Of a stretch of 15,875 nt of DNA, positions 6,803 through 14,210 are shown one piece after another. The stretch's first letter is position 1. Every line of letters begins with the position of its first letter. Where the stretch lies: positions 1 to 15,875 of the forward strand of contig JAMJFV010000031.1 in assembly GCA_023544495.1 (NCBI GenBank), given 5' to 3'. The DNA comes from ANME-2 cluster archaeon. Lineage in GTDB: Archaea; Halobacteriota; Methanosarcinia; Methanosarcinales; Methanocomedenaceae. Below the pieces are notes generated by a model that worked only from the letters and a program-made list of their open reading frames with translations, was not told where the DNA came from and did no database searches. A program made the translations under genes and the position numbers.

Positions 6803-7540
6803 GTGATTATTCTGCTGCATGCAAAAAACCTGACAAAACACTTCGGCGGACTTATGGCTGTATCCGATGTAGATATCCATGTCAGCGAAGGGGAGATAGT
6901 AGGTCTGGTAGGACCCAACGGCGCAGGTAAATCCACACTCCTGAACCTGATAAGCGGGATATACCGGCCCGATTCCGGTTCGATCATTTTCAACGGTATT
7001 GACATTACCAGAATGCCTCCGTTCAAGGTGTGCAAACTGGGCATCACCAAGACGTTTCAACTGATACATTCATTCCCTGAAATGACAGCACTGGAAAATG
7101 TAATGGTAGGAGCACTGTTCGGCGACAGGGACAACGGCACCATGAAAGGTGCACGCAACAAAGCCATCGAACTGCTCAGGTTCATAGGATTTTCCAGTGA
7201 TAAGATACACCTGCCAGTCAAGCATCTGAACCTCATGGAACTCAAATATATACAACTGGCTCGCGCCCTGTCCACCAATCCAAGACTCATCCTGCTGGAT
7301 GAAGTGACCACAGGTCTCAACCCGAAGGAAAGCCTCCAGGCCATAGACCTGATAAAAAAGATGCGCGACAATGGCACCTCTGTCCTGATGGTTGAACATA
7401 TAATGCGCGTGATCATGGGAGTATCTGACCGCATAGTCGTGCTGGATTACGGAAAAAAGATAGCCGACGGTACACCTGAAGAGATTGCAAATAACGAGAC
7501 CGTAATTGAATCATATCTGGGTGAGAAGTACATATTTTAG
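6803..7540 (+). CDS. livG: HAAT-family ABC transporter ATPase LivG
   Basis: From the GTG at 6803 the product is 245 residues, the usual LivG length. It shows Walker A GPNGAGKST (37-45), a Q-loop in TKTFQLIH (Q86), Walker B LILLDE (162-167) and the switch His in VEH (H199). It powers import of a branched-chain or related amino acid, amide or urea with LivF, LivH, LivM and LivJ at the cytoplasmic membrane. The signature motif is not LSGGQ but LNLMELKYIQLARAL (142-156), and the D-loop region reads DEVTTGLNPKE. A LivG subfamily with such a changed signature exists, so it need not be inactive. No ATG is available: AGGTGAT at 6801-6807 overlaps the GTG and could instead serve CTG 6815. The start is uncertain. 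Confidence 0.88.
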   Translation: MIILLHAKNLTKHFGGLMAVSDVDIHVSEGEIVGLVGPNGAGKSTLLNLISGIYRPDSGSIIFNGIDITRMPPFKVCKLGITKTFQLIHSFPEMTALENVMVGALFGDRDNGTMKGARNKAIELLRFIGFSSDKIHLPVKHLNLMELKYIQLARALSTNPRLILLDEVTTGLNPKESLQAIDLIKKMRDNGTSVLMVEHIMRVIMGVSDRIVVLDYGKKIADGTPEEIANNETVIESYLGEKYIF

Positions 7541-7550
7541 AGGTTAAGGA

Positions 7551-8246
7551 ATGCTCAATGTTGAAAATATCAACGTATTCTATGGTTCGGTTAGGATCCT
7601 GTGGGATGTGAATTTCCATATCAACGAAGGGGAGATAATTACCATTATCGGTCCCAACGGTGCAGGCAAAACCACTATTGTCAAGACCCTGATGGGACTC
7701 CTAAAACCCATCTCAGGAACGATCGAATTCAATGGAAACCCTATCCACCAGGCACCCACACACCACATTGTAAAGGATGGGATCGCCCTGGTACCGGAAG
7801 GAAGGGAACTGTTCCCCAGAATGACCATCATGGAAAATCTGCAGATGGGAGCATATACATCAGATACCAGGGAAGAAACCCTGGAATGGGTGTTCAGCCT
7901 GTTCCCAAGGTTAGAAGAACGACAGAAACAATCTGCAGGTACATTGAGCGGCGGCGAACAGCAGATGCTGGCCATTGCACGAGGCCTGATGTCGCGTCCT
8001 AAATTGCTGATACTGGATGAACCGTCCCTGGGGCTGGCACCCATAATGGTCAACAAAGTGTTCGAGATCATCAAGACACTGAACAGTCAGGGAGTGACCG
8101 TATTGCTGGTGGAACAGAACATCCACCACGCTCTGGAAGCTTCAAACCGGGGATATGTACTTGAAACGGGTCGCATCACCCTTGAAGGGGCAAGCAGGGA
8201 ACTGCTTGACAATAACCATGTCAAAGAGGCATATCTCGGGATGTGA
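7551..8246 (+). CDS. livF: HAAT-family ABC transporter ATPase LivF
   Basis: The 231-residue ATPase has all canonical motifs: Walker A GPNGAGKTT (34-42), LSGGEQQ signature (132-138), Walker B LLILDEP (152-158) and VEQN switch (188-191), with the LivF-specific EGRELFPRMTIMENL segment (83-97). It pairs with LivG as the second nucleotide-binding subunit. Because LivG has an odd signature, the LivF signature may supply the main hydrolytic site. It starts 10 bp after livG, with a GAGG Shine-Dalgarno, so they form a bicistronic unit. Its last 26 bp overlap the 3' end of livM on the other strand. Confidence 0.93.
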   Translation: MLNVENINVFYGSVRILWDVNFHINEGEIITIIGPNGAGKTTIVKTLMGLLKPISGTIEFNGNPIHQAPTHHIVKDGIALVPEGRELFPRMTIMENLQMGAYTSDTREETLEWVFSLFPRLEERQKQSAGTLSGGEQQMLAIARGLMSRPKLLILDEPSLGLAPIMVNKVFEIIKTLNSQGVTVLLVEQNIHHALEASNRGYVLETGRITLEGASRELLDNNHVKEAYLGM

Positions 8247-9243
8247 TGCCCGATACTTTATTGAGTAATTTTCCTATCAACGGCATCAGGCCTCTTGGTA
8301 GGAACAGTATCTCAAGTACCAGAATGAATCCCAGGATCAGCAGGCGGTCAATGCTCATACCCCACAGTCCCATCTGTTCCCATACCAGGTTTATGACCAG
8401 TGCACCTATGATGGGACCTCCGATAGTACCGATCCCTCCGCTAATAGTCATGATGATCGGCATAAATGAATTGTGTATGCTGAATATTTCCGGATTGATG
8501 AAATAGTTATAAGGAGCGAACAATGCTCCTGCAAATCCTGCCATAAAGGTACTGATCATGAACGCTATCAGTTTGTAGCGTGTGATATCCACACCCATCA
8601 TCCCGGCCTCTGCCTGGTTCTCCCTTATAGCTGCAAAAGCGAAGCCTATCTTTGACCTGATTATTACATGGGACGCCAGTATTGTTCCCACCATTGCAAA
8701 GAAGAACAGATAATAATAGTGAGCTCGTGGTACAATATTCGGCGAATAGATCCCCAGGCTACCGCCGAGCATATGCGGGTCCAGGTTGCCGGATAGTCCT
8801 GTGGCACCAAGCAAACCGTTCAGAGACTCGATAAATACCGATGACTCATTAACAATTGCGGCCATTATTATAGCAAATCCAAATGTGACAAGTCCCAGGA
8901 ACCATTCTTTTAACCTGACACAGAGTATCCCCAGGAACAGACCCACTAGCGATGAAGCCAGTGCGCCAACCAGCACGCCGATTATGGATGAGGCACCGTT
9001 TATGATAAGGATCGTAGAAGCAAAGCCACCAATCCCAAGGAAAGCTGCATGTCCCAGGGATGCCTGTCCGGAATATGCCAGCAGGTTCCAGCTTGTTGAG
9101 AACATAATGAAGAAAAAAGTGAGAACCATGACCCTGTTAAAGAAATCATCGGTTATCGCCATGGGTAGTGCCAGTCCGATCACTACCATGAATAGGTATG
9201 CAAGGTACATGGCATATGTACGAATGTGTTGTGTACCGGTCAT
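8221..9243 (-). CDS. livM: HAAT-family ABC transporter permease LivM
   Basis: The 340-residue, very hydrophobic protein carries LivM hallmarks: NLLAYSGQASLGHAAFLGIG near residue 60, GFAFAAIRENQAEAGMMGVD (EAA-like coupling loop contacting the ATPases) in the second half, and SGGIGTIGGPIIGALV near the end. About nine to ten membrane helices are expected. It forms the channel with LivH. The ATG follows the livH stop by one base (TGAGATG), indicating translational coupling. The short C-terminal tail overlaps livF tail to tail, so the two convergent transcripts must overlap. Confidence 0.92.
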   Translation of the reverse strand: MTGTQHIRTYAMYLAYLFMVVIGLALPMAITDDFFNRVMVLTFFFIMFSTSWNLLAYSGQASLGHAAFLGIGGFASTILIINGASSIIGVLVGALASSLVGLFLGILCVRLKEWFLGLVTFGFAIIMAAIVNESSVFIESLNGLLGATGLSGNLDPHMLGGSLGIYSPNIVPRAHYYYLFFFAMVGTILASHVIIRSKIGFAFAAIRENQAEAGMMGVDITRYKLIAFMISTFMAGFAGALFAPYNYFINPEIFSIHNSFMPIIMTISGGIGTIGGPIIGALVINLVWEQMGLWGMSIDRLLILGFILVLEILFLPRGLMPLIGKLLNKVSGITSRDMPL

Positions 9244-9244
9244 C

Positions 9245-10117
9245 TCAGCGTTCTCCTCCGAAAAGGCCGGTCGGTTTTATTGCCAGCACGATGATCAGGA
9301 GTACAAATGCCACTGCTTCTTTCCATGCTCCACCGAAATAGAATATCGTGAAATTCTGTACCAATCCAAGCATCAGTCCTGCAATGATAGCACCCGGTAT
9401 GCTGCCGAGACCGCCAATAATGATAACGATGAAAGCCATGATACCGGGTATAGTACCCATATACGGATTGAAGGGAGACAGAATTCCGGTAACAGTGCCC
9501 GCTGCTGCTGCAAGGGCAGCACCGATACCGAAACTCAACATATACATATGGTTGACATTCACACCCATCAACATGGCTGCTTCATGGTTCTGGCTCGTAG
9601 CTCTAAGCGCCCGGCCTACATCGGTCTTTATAAGGAACAGATACAGGCAAATGAGGACAAGTGCAGTAAAGGCAATAGCAATAAGCCGGTCATACGGTAT
9701 GTTCAACACTCCCATATCCAGGGTCATTGAACTGAATGGACTGTCAATCTTTCTGATGTCATCGGTCCATAATTTCACGGCAGCATTCTGAAGAATATAA
9801 ATCAATCCCAGGCTTAAGAATATCTCGTTCAGTTTTCCTGTACCCAGTACCTTCCTGAAACCATAACGCTCTATGATGATCCCAAAAATACCCACAAGTA
9901 TCATTGAGATGAACAGAATAACATACGGATTAAGTCCTGTGTAGGTATATAACCAGAAACTGGTAAACGAACCCAGCATCATGATCTCACCATGTGCAAA
10001 GTTCACCACTTTCATAACGCCGAATATCATGTTCAGCCCAACTGCAATAAGCACATAGATGCATCCTGCGGTCAGGCCCCAGATGAATATCTGTAATAAT
10101 GTCGTGATTTCCGCCAT
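9245..10117 (-). CDS. livH: HAAT-family ABC transporter permease LivH
   Basis: The 290-residue membrane protein has LivH features: GLNMIFGVMKVVNFAHGE after the first helix, GRALRATSQNHEAAMLMGVN as the coupling loop, and IIIGGLGSIPGAIIAGLMLG near the C-terminus. It is the second permease of the importer. The start at 10117 has no nearby Shine-Dalgarno, only a T-rich leader after the livJ terminator-like hairpin. Translation may therefore be weak or begin on a processed transcript. It lies 35 bp behind livJ and one base before livM. Confidence 0.92.
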   Translation of the reverse strand: MAEITTLLQIFIWGLTAGCIYVLIAVGLNMIFGVMKVVNFAHGEIMMLGSFTSFWLYTYTGLNPYVILFISMILVGIFGIIIERYGFRKVLGTGKLNEIFLSLGLIYILQNAAVKLWTDDIRKIDSPFSSMTLDMGVLNIPYDRLIAIAFTALVLICLYLFLIKTDVGRALRATSQNHEAAMLMGVNVNHMYMLSFGIGAALAAAAGTVTGILSPFNPYMGTIPGIMAFIVIIIGGLGSIPGAIIAGLMLGLVQNFTIFYFGGAWKEAVAFVLLIIVLAIKPTGLFGGER

Positions 10118-10128
10118 TGTAGACTATT

Positions 10129-10162
10129 AAAAAAAGAAGACAGGTGGATTATTTATCCACCT
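10129..10162 (-). terminator. Hairpin plus T-run between livJ and livH (attenuator)
   Basis: A perfect 8-bp inverted repeat, AGGTGGAT (10142-10149) and ATCCACCT (10155-10162), with a 5-nt loop contains the livJ stop codon. On the minus strand it is followed 6 nt later by seven T (plus-strand A7 at 10129-10135). This resembles an intrinsic terminator or an RNA 3'-end stabiliser that would raise receptor (LivJ) output over permeases, as is common for ABC import operons. Confidence 0.6.
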
Positions 10163-11442
10163 ATTTCATAGTTTTCGGGCAATACGAAATCCTGGCTCTT
10201 GAGATTTTCGGGCAGGACAATGACAGGTATGAGTTCTTCTGTCTCCTCGTTCCAGAACATCTGTTCAATGAATATCTTTGGTGAAATTTCATTGTATTCA
10301 TCAAAGACAATGTTCCCGCCGTCCATCAAAATGAGCATCTCTGATGCGTTGGTCTGTTTGATGGCATCTTTTACATCGGTCCTGTCGAGAGTACCTGCAC
10401 GCTCAATTGCCAAAGCTGCCAGATAGATGCCGTCATAGGTATCAGCGCCCATCATACCAGGCATTACACCCCATTTTGCGGTATATGCTTCCTTATATGG
10501 TCCCATCAGTTCAGTATATTCGGGAGCATACGGTGCGAACTTGCTCTCAAGGAGCTGGCCGTCGCCCCATTTACCGAGAAGTTCATAGAAGGCCGGATCC
10601 TCGTTACATTCCACTGCCATGTAAACCGTATTTAGCCCTACATCCCTCTGTCCCTGGATATAGATACTGGCTGTGTCCTTCACAAAACCAACCGTGTACA
10701 CAGCATCTGGTTTGGCATCTGCTATCTTGGTGAGGTATGCATGGAAGTCAGTTTCAGATACGGGATACTTTTGCTGGGCTACTAATTCAATTGGCAGGTT
10801 GTTCTCCTCAATATACACCACACTGGAATCAATAACACCTTTTCCATATGCATCGTCCCGGAATATCAGGGCCAGTCTCAGATCCCTGTCTGCTGCTACC
10901 AGTGGTTTGAGTTCGTCCACAAAGAACTGCAGGATGGGTTGAGAGTAGTCATCAGTGGTAGAGCAATAGTGGAAGAAATAACTGGTATCGACCTCGGTTC
11001 TTCTTGTTACCTGTGAACTGGACGCACCGGTTATGATATATGGCACCTTACCGGCAGCAGGCACCTGGTTGGCCAGTGTGACACCGCTTGAGAAGCCGCC
11101 CACCAGTACTACAACATTCTCGTTCGTGATCAATCGTTCAACTGCAGTTACACCTTCGGTCGGTGAGGTCTGGGTATCTCCATCCACCAGTTCCAGAGGT
11201 ATTTTCTTACCATATTCTGAAACATAAACGCCACCATCTGCGTTTATCTCCTCAATTGCAAGGATTGCAGCCTGTCTCATATCTTTACCTACATCAGAAG
11301 CACCACCCGATAACGGTGCAACCAGTCCGATCTTAATTGACCCTGGTACCGTTACCTCTTCAGATGAGCCCGCACAACCTGCTGCGATTATGGCTGCAAG
11401 TATCAGTACGACAATTAATATTTTCCCATTAATACCTTTCAT
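10153..11442 (-). CDS. livJ: Lipoprotein solute receptor LivJ (type I periplasmic-binding fold)
   Basis: The product is 429 residues from the ATG at 11442, chosen because GGAGG (11453-11457) lies 10 bp upstream; earlier in-frame starts would read through this site. It has a basic start, a hydrophobic segment and a lipobox IAAGC with Cys23, so it is lipid-anchored outside the cell. The mature part begins IKIGLVAPLSGGASDVGKDM and continues with VLVGGFSSGVTLANQVPAA and ADTYDGIYLAALAIERAG, all typical of Peripla_BP_6 receptors for branched-chain amino acids, amides or urea. The actual ligand cannot be read. It heads the livJHM operon, is divergent from the CBS array, and shares a 280-bp intergenic region with it. 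Confidence 0.92.
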   Translation of the reverse strand: MKGINGKILIVVLILAAIIAAGCAGSSEEVTVPGSIKIGLVAPLSGGASDVGKDMRQAAILAIEEINADGGVYVSEYGKKIPLELVDGDTQTSPTEGVTAVERLITNENVVVLVGGFSSGVTLANQVPAAGKVPYIITGASSSQVTRRTEVDTSYFFHYCSTTDDYSQPILQFFVDELKPLVAADRDLRLALIFRDDAYGKGVIDSSVVYIEENNLPIELVAQQKYPVSETDFHAYLTKIADAKPDAVYTVGFVKDTASIYIQGQRDVGLNTVYMAVECNEDPAFYELLGKWGDGQLLESKFAPYAPEYTELMGPYKEAYTAKWGVMPGMMGADTYDGIYLAALAIERAGTLDRTDVKDAIKQTNASEMLILMDGGNIVFDEYNEISPKIFIEQMFWNEETEELIPVIVLPENLKSQDFVLPENYEIGG

Positions 11443-11470
11443 TATTAGCATTCCTCCTGTGAGATGGATA

Positions 11471-11492
11471 TTAGCCATGCTAACTGTTAACA
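11471..11492. promoter_or_regulatory. Candidate operator in the livJ leader
   Basis: An inverted repeat TTAGC-CAT-GCTAA (11471-11483) is followed at once by the palindrome TGTTAACA (11485-11492). Both lie at the predicted livJ transcription start, about 10 bp downstream of its TATA box, where a bound repressor would block initiation. The regulator is unknown. Confidence 0.35.
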
Positions 11493-11498
11493 ATTCAC

Positions 11499-11506
11499 TA
11501 TATAAA
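11499..11506 (-). promoter_or_regulatory. TATA box of livJHM
   Basis: On the minus strand TTTATATA, a perfect archaeal TATA box, follows CGAAAGA, a good BRE. The start of transcription would be near 11475, leaving a leader of roughly 33 nt with the GGAGG site. Confidence 0.65.
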
Positions 11507-11665
11507 TCTTTCGAGTTTTAAAACACCGAAAATATTTCACGGAATGGATATAATTATCGGGGCGCGATGTGTTAAAAAAAAGAGATTGTACCGAACTATA
11601 CATTTATGTATGAATATATGCAGTGGTTTAGATTCAAAAGCAGCAATAACCGATATATCCAATCC

Positions 11666-11673
11666 TTTATATC
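11666..11673 (+). promoter_or_regulatory. TATA box of the CBS gene array
   Basis: TTTATATC lies 50-57 bp before the first CBS gene. Transcription would begin near 11695, and GGGAGG at 11710-11715 is the Shine-Dalgarno. The region between this and the livJ promoter shows no gene. Confidence 0.5.
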
Positions 11674-11722
11674 TCATCAAATAGATACGGTTCAATTGTA
11701 ACTATTAAAGGGAGGAAACATT

Positions 11723-12280
11723 ATGGAAACGGGTATGCCAATAAAAGATATTATGACGAGTGATCCGATAATTGTGGACATAAATACCAAAATATCAGAT
11801 GCCGCAAGAACGATGGCTGAACTTGATGTTGGCAGTCTTATAGTTACGGAGGGCAACAATCCAGTGGGGATATTGACCGAACACGATATGGTCAAGAAGA
11901 TCATCTCAAAGAACACTGTTCCCGATTCAATTACCCTTAAAAACGTAATGACTACTCCGCTCATCACAATTGATGCTGATGAAGATGTACAAAAGGCCAA
12001 AGATCTGATGCTTAAAATGCACATCAGGCGGATACCTGTTGTTAAAAACAAGAAACTTGTGGGATTGGTAACTGATACAGACCTGGTTTCTGTCTCCATA
12101 GAGATGGGAAATATTCTGTCTGAACTTATCAACATGCACAGGGAAAGAAATATTGGTGCCGAAGGTGAAATTCCTGAAATGATCAGCAGAGGGGTATGTG
12201 AAAACTGCGGTCGATATTATGATAACCTTGACTACTTAAATGGGGCCCTTATGTGTGAATCGTGCAGGGAAACCGAATAA
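11723..12280 (+). CDS. CBS-domain pair with C-terminal zinc ribbon
   Basis: The 185-residue protein has two CBS modules (about 6-62 and 71-125), each starting with an IMT/VMT helix and each with an intact ligand motif (ILTEHD ending D55; LVTDTD ending D120). A linking helix (126-142) leads to a zinc ribbon with C159, C162, C178 and C181. CBS pairs (Bateman modules) usually bind AMP, ATP, SAM or similar ligands in the cytoplasm; the ribbon could contact DNA, RNA or a protein. GGGAGG 7 bp before the ATG is a strong Shine-Dalgarno. It is the first gene of the array, with 21 bp to the next. It could act as a ligand-dependent regulator, but that is inference. Confidence 0.88.
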   Translation: METGMPIKDIMTSDPIIVDINTKISDAARTMAELDVGSLIVTEGNNPVGILTEHDMVKKIISKNTVPDSITLKNVMTTPLITIDADEDVQKAKDLMLKMHIRRIPVVKNKKLVGLVTDTDLVSVSIEMGNILSELINMHRERNIGAEGEIPEMISRGVCENCGRYYDNLDYLNGALMCESCRETE

Positions 12281-12301
12281 CCTTAGCAAGGGGGTGTTCT
12301 T

Positions 12302-13087
12302 ATGCAAGTTCTGGAAGTAATGGATAATCATCCTGTTTCAATAGAAATCAATGACTACGTCACTCATGCCCGCCAGTTGATGCGTGATCACCATACGACA
12401 GTGATTGTCGTGGATGACAGTAAAACAGTGCAGGGAATAATATCTGAACAGGACATACTCAATATTACCTCGACAAAATCAAATGTCACAGTAAATGGAT
12501 ATGTTACGCAAATCCCGATCATAACCACTGATATGGATATTAAGCAGGCTGCGGCAATCATGATACGATTAAGGATAAGCTTAGCGCCTGTGCTTGAGTC
12601 AGCCGAAGATAGAAAACTTTTTGGTGCCATAACCGTTGCTGATATATTCAAGAACCTGAACCTTTCAGATGTACCTTATCGACAGGTGAAGGAACTTATG
12701 ACGCACAAGGTCCATACCTGCTCAAGCAACGACCCTTTGGCAAAGGTCTGGACAAACATGATCGAGAAAGGATATTCAGGGTACCCTGTATTAGACGATC
12801 ATAATAAGGTAGTGGGTATGATCACAAGGCATGATATTATCAAATCCGGAGGTATAAGGATAGAAAGGGAAGATGAGCACGGGAGCAGAATGGGGACCTC
12901 ATCCAGGGTTTCACGTATCATGAGCACGCCAGCTTTTACCATCGATCCAGAAGCATCAATTAAAGACGCCATTGAAATGATGTCAAAACTGGATGTTGGG
13001 CGCCTGTGTGTCACAAACCGCGATAAACTGGTTGGTATAATCAACAGATATGATGTCGTAAAGGCATGTGTTGATACAATAAAATGA
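12302..13087 (+). CDS. Four-CBS-domain protein (261 aa)
   Basis: Two Bateman modules make up the whole protein: CBS1 about 1-58, CBS2 65-120, CBS3 129-184 and CBS4 203-259. The ligand-motif Asp is kept in all four (SEQD 48-51, TVAD 111-114, TRHD 175-178, NRYD 248-251). A charged linker RIEREDEHGSRMG separates CBS3 from CBS4. There is no enzyme, transporter or DNA-binding domain, so it must act through a partner. GGGGGTG precedes the ATG by 6 bp and the gene follows the zinc-ribbon CBS gene by 21 bp, so they are probably co-transcribed. The next gene has a separate promoter. Confidence 0.88.
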   Translation: MQVLEVMDNHPVSIEINDYVTHARQLMRDHHTTVIVVDDSKTVQGIISEQDILNITSTKSNVTVNGYVTQIPIITTDMDIKQAAAIMIRLRISLAPVLESAEDRKLFGAITVADIFKNLNLSDVPYRQVKELMTHKVHTCSSNDPLAKVWTNMIEKGYSGYPVLDDHNKVVGMITRHDIIKSGGIRIEREDEHGSRMGTSSRVSRIMSTPAFTIDPEASIKDAIEMMSKLDVGRLCVTNRDKLVGIINRYDVVKACVDTIK

Positions 13088-13170
13088 ACCCCAACCGAAT
13101 AAAGGTTTATTGTGTACTTCAGGAGAATTGATAATCAAAATAGTTTTCGAAAGATAAAATCAGCATATGA

Positions 13171-13178
13171 TTTAAATA
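13171..13178 (+). promoter_or_regulatory. Internal TATA box of the CBS array
   Basis: TTTAAATA in the 163-bp gap after the second CBS gene matches the archaeal consensus and sits 73-80 bp before the next ATG. It implies that CBS genes three to five form a second transcription unit. Confidence 0.5.
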
Positions 13179-13250
13179 TGAAGTAATAATTAGTGAAAAT
13201 GTTCTTTTAATGAAATTCAAACATTTGGTTACGAACAATTCGGTGGAATT

Positions 13251-14186
13251 ATGAAAAGACACAACAGTAGTAAGCCTGAAATCAGAGGATTGGACAGTTC
13301 TGGTGTTATGGACAGGGGAGCAGTTAATTTCAAATCAAGGTTGACGGACCATGTAGGCGATATCATGGCCTTAGCCTCAAAAAACGTCATCACCTTACCT
13401 CCCACTGCAAACATTATGACCACAGCTAAAACTATGTTGCATCATGGATTCAGGCGGGTCCCAATAACAGATGCAGGCACAAACCGACTGGTGGGTATCG
13501 TCACAAGTCTGGATATCGTTGATTTTTTAGGTGGAGGTCTTCGACACAACCTGGTGAAGAACAGATATAATGGCAACCTTGCTGCTGCCATCAATGAGAA
13601 TGTGAGGGAGATCATGAGGGAAGATGTGATCAGTATGAACATAAATGATACCATTTCCCAGGCCCTTGTCACTATGATAGAGCAAAATATTGGCGGCTTT
13701 CCTGTGGTAGATGGAGATAATAAGGTAGCTGCAATTCTCTCAGAGAGAGACTTTGTCAGAACAATTGCCAATGTCACTACATTAAAACGGGTAAAGGAAT
13801 ATATGAGTGAAAATGTGGTCACTGCAGGACCTGACATGCCTGTGCGTGAAGCCACCCGGACCATGATCAAAAAAGGATTCAGAAGGATACCTGTGGTTAA
13901 AGAAAATGTGCTTATAGGTATTATAACAGCTTCAGATATTATGAGATACCTTGGTTCCGGTGATATTTTTCACAAGCCCAGTACAGAGAATGTGGTTGGT
14001 GCGTTTAATGTACCGATAAAAGGTATGATAATGCGTGATATTGTATGGACCAGTTCAAATGAAGATATTGGAAAAATTGCCGGTATAATGCTGGATAAAA
14101 AAGTGGGGGCACTGCCTGTAATAGATGATGGTGAGTTATGCGGTATCATAACTGAACGGGATATTGTCAGGGCACTTGCAGATTAA
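13251..14186 (+). CDS. Four-CBS-domain protein with internal duplication (311 aa)
   Basis: After a polar 34-residue lead, four CBS modules follow at about 35-92, 118-172, 181-234 and 258-310, all with an intact motif (TSLD, SERD, TASD, TERD). The first and second halves are copies of one another: FRRVPI with IVTSLDIVDFLGGG corresponds to FRRIPV with IITASDIMRYLGSG, and ILSERDFVRTIA to IITERDIVRALA. This two-Bateman layout resembles archaeal proteins such as Methanocaldococcus MJ1225, discussed as relatives of the AMPK gamma subunit, so adenine nucleotide sensing is a reasonable guess. GGTGG 4 bp before the ATG is the Shine-Dalgarno. The next gene starts 24 bp after the stop. Confidence 0.88.
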   Translation: MKRHNSSKPEIRGLDSSGVMDRGAVNFKSRLTDHVGDIMALASKNVITLPPTANIMTTAKTMLHHGFRRVPITDAGTNRLVGIVTSLDIVDFLGGGLRHNLVKNRYNGNLAAAINENVREIMREDVISMNINDTISQALVTMIEQNIGGFPVVDGDNKVAAILSERDFVRTIANVTTLKRVKEYMSENVVTAGPDMPVREATRTMIKKGFRRIPVVKENVLIGIITASDIMRYLGSGDIFHKPSTENVVGAFNVPIKGMIMRDIVWTSSNEDIGKIAGIMLDKKVGALPVIDDGELCGIITERDIVRALAD

Positions 14187-14210
14187 TTGAATGCCAAAGG
14201 AGGTATCAAG

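Noticed and set aside
8786..9730. 314-codon plus-strand frame across livM and livH
   Set aside because: It runs antisense through two clear permease genes and its translation shows no domain; long frames opposite membrane-protein genes are common.
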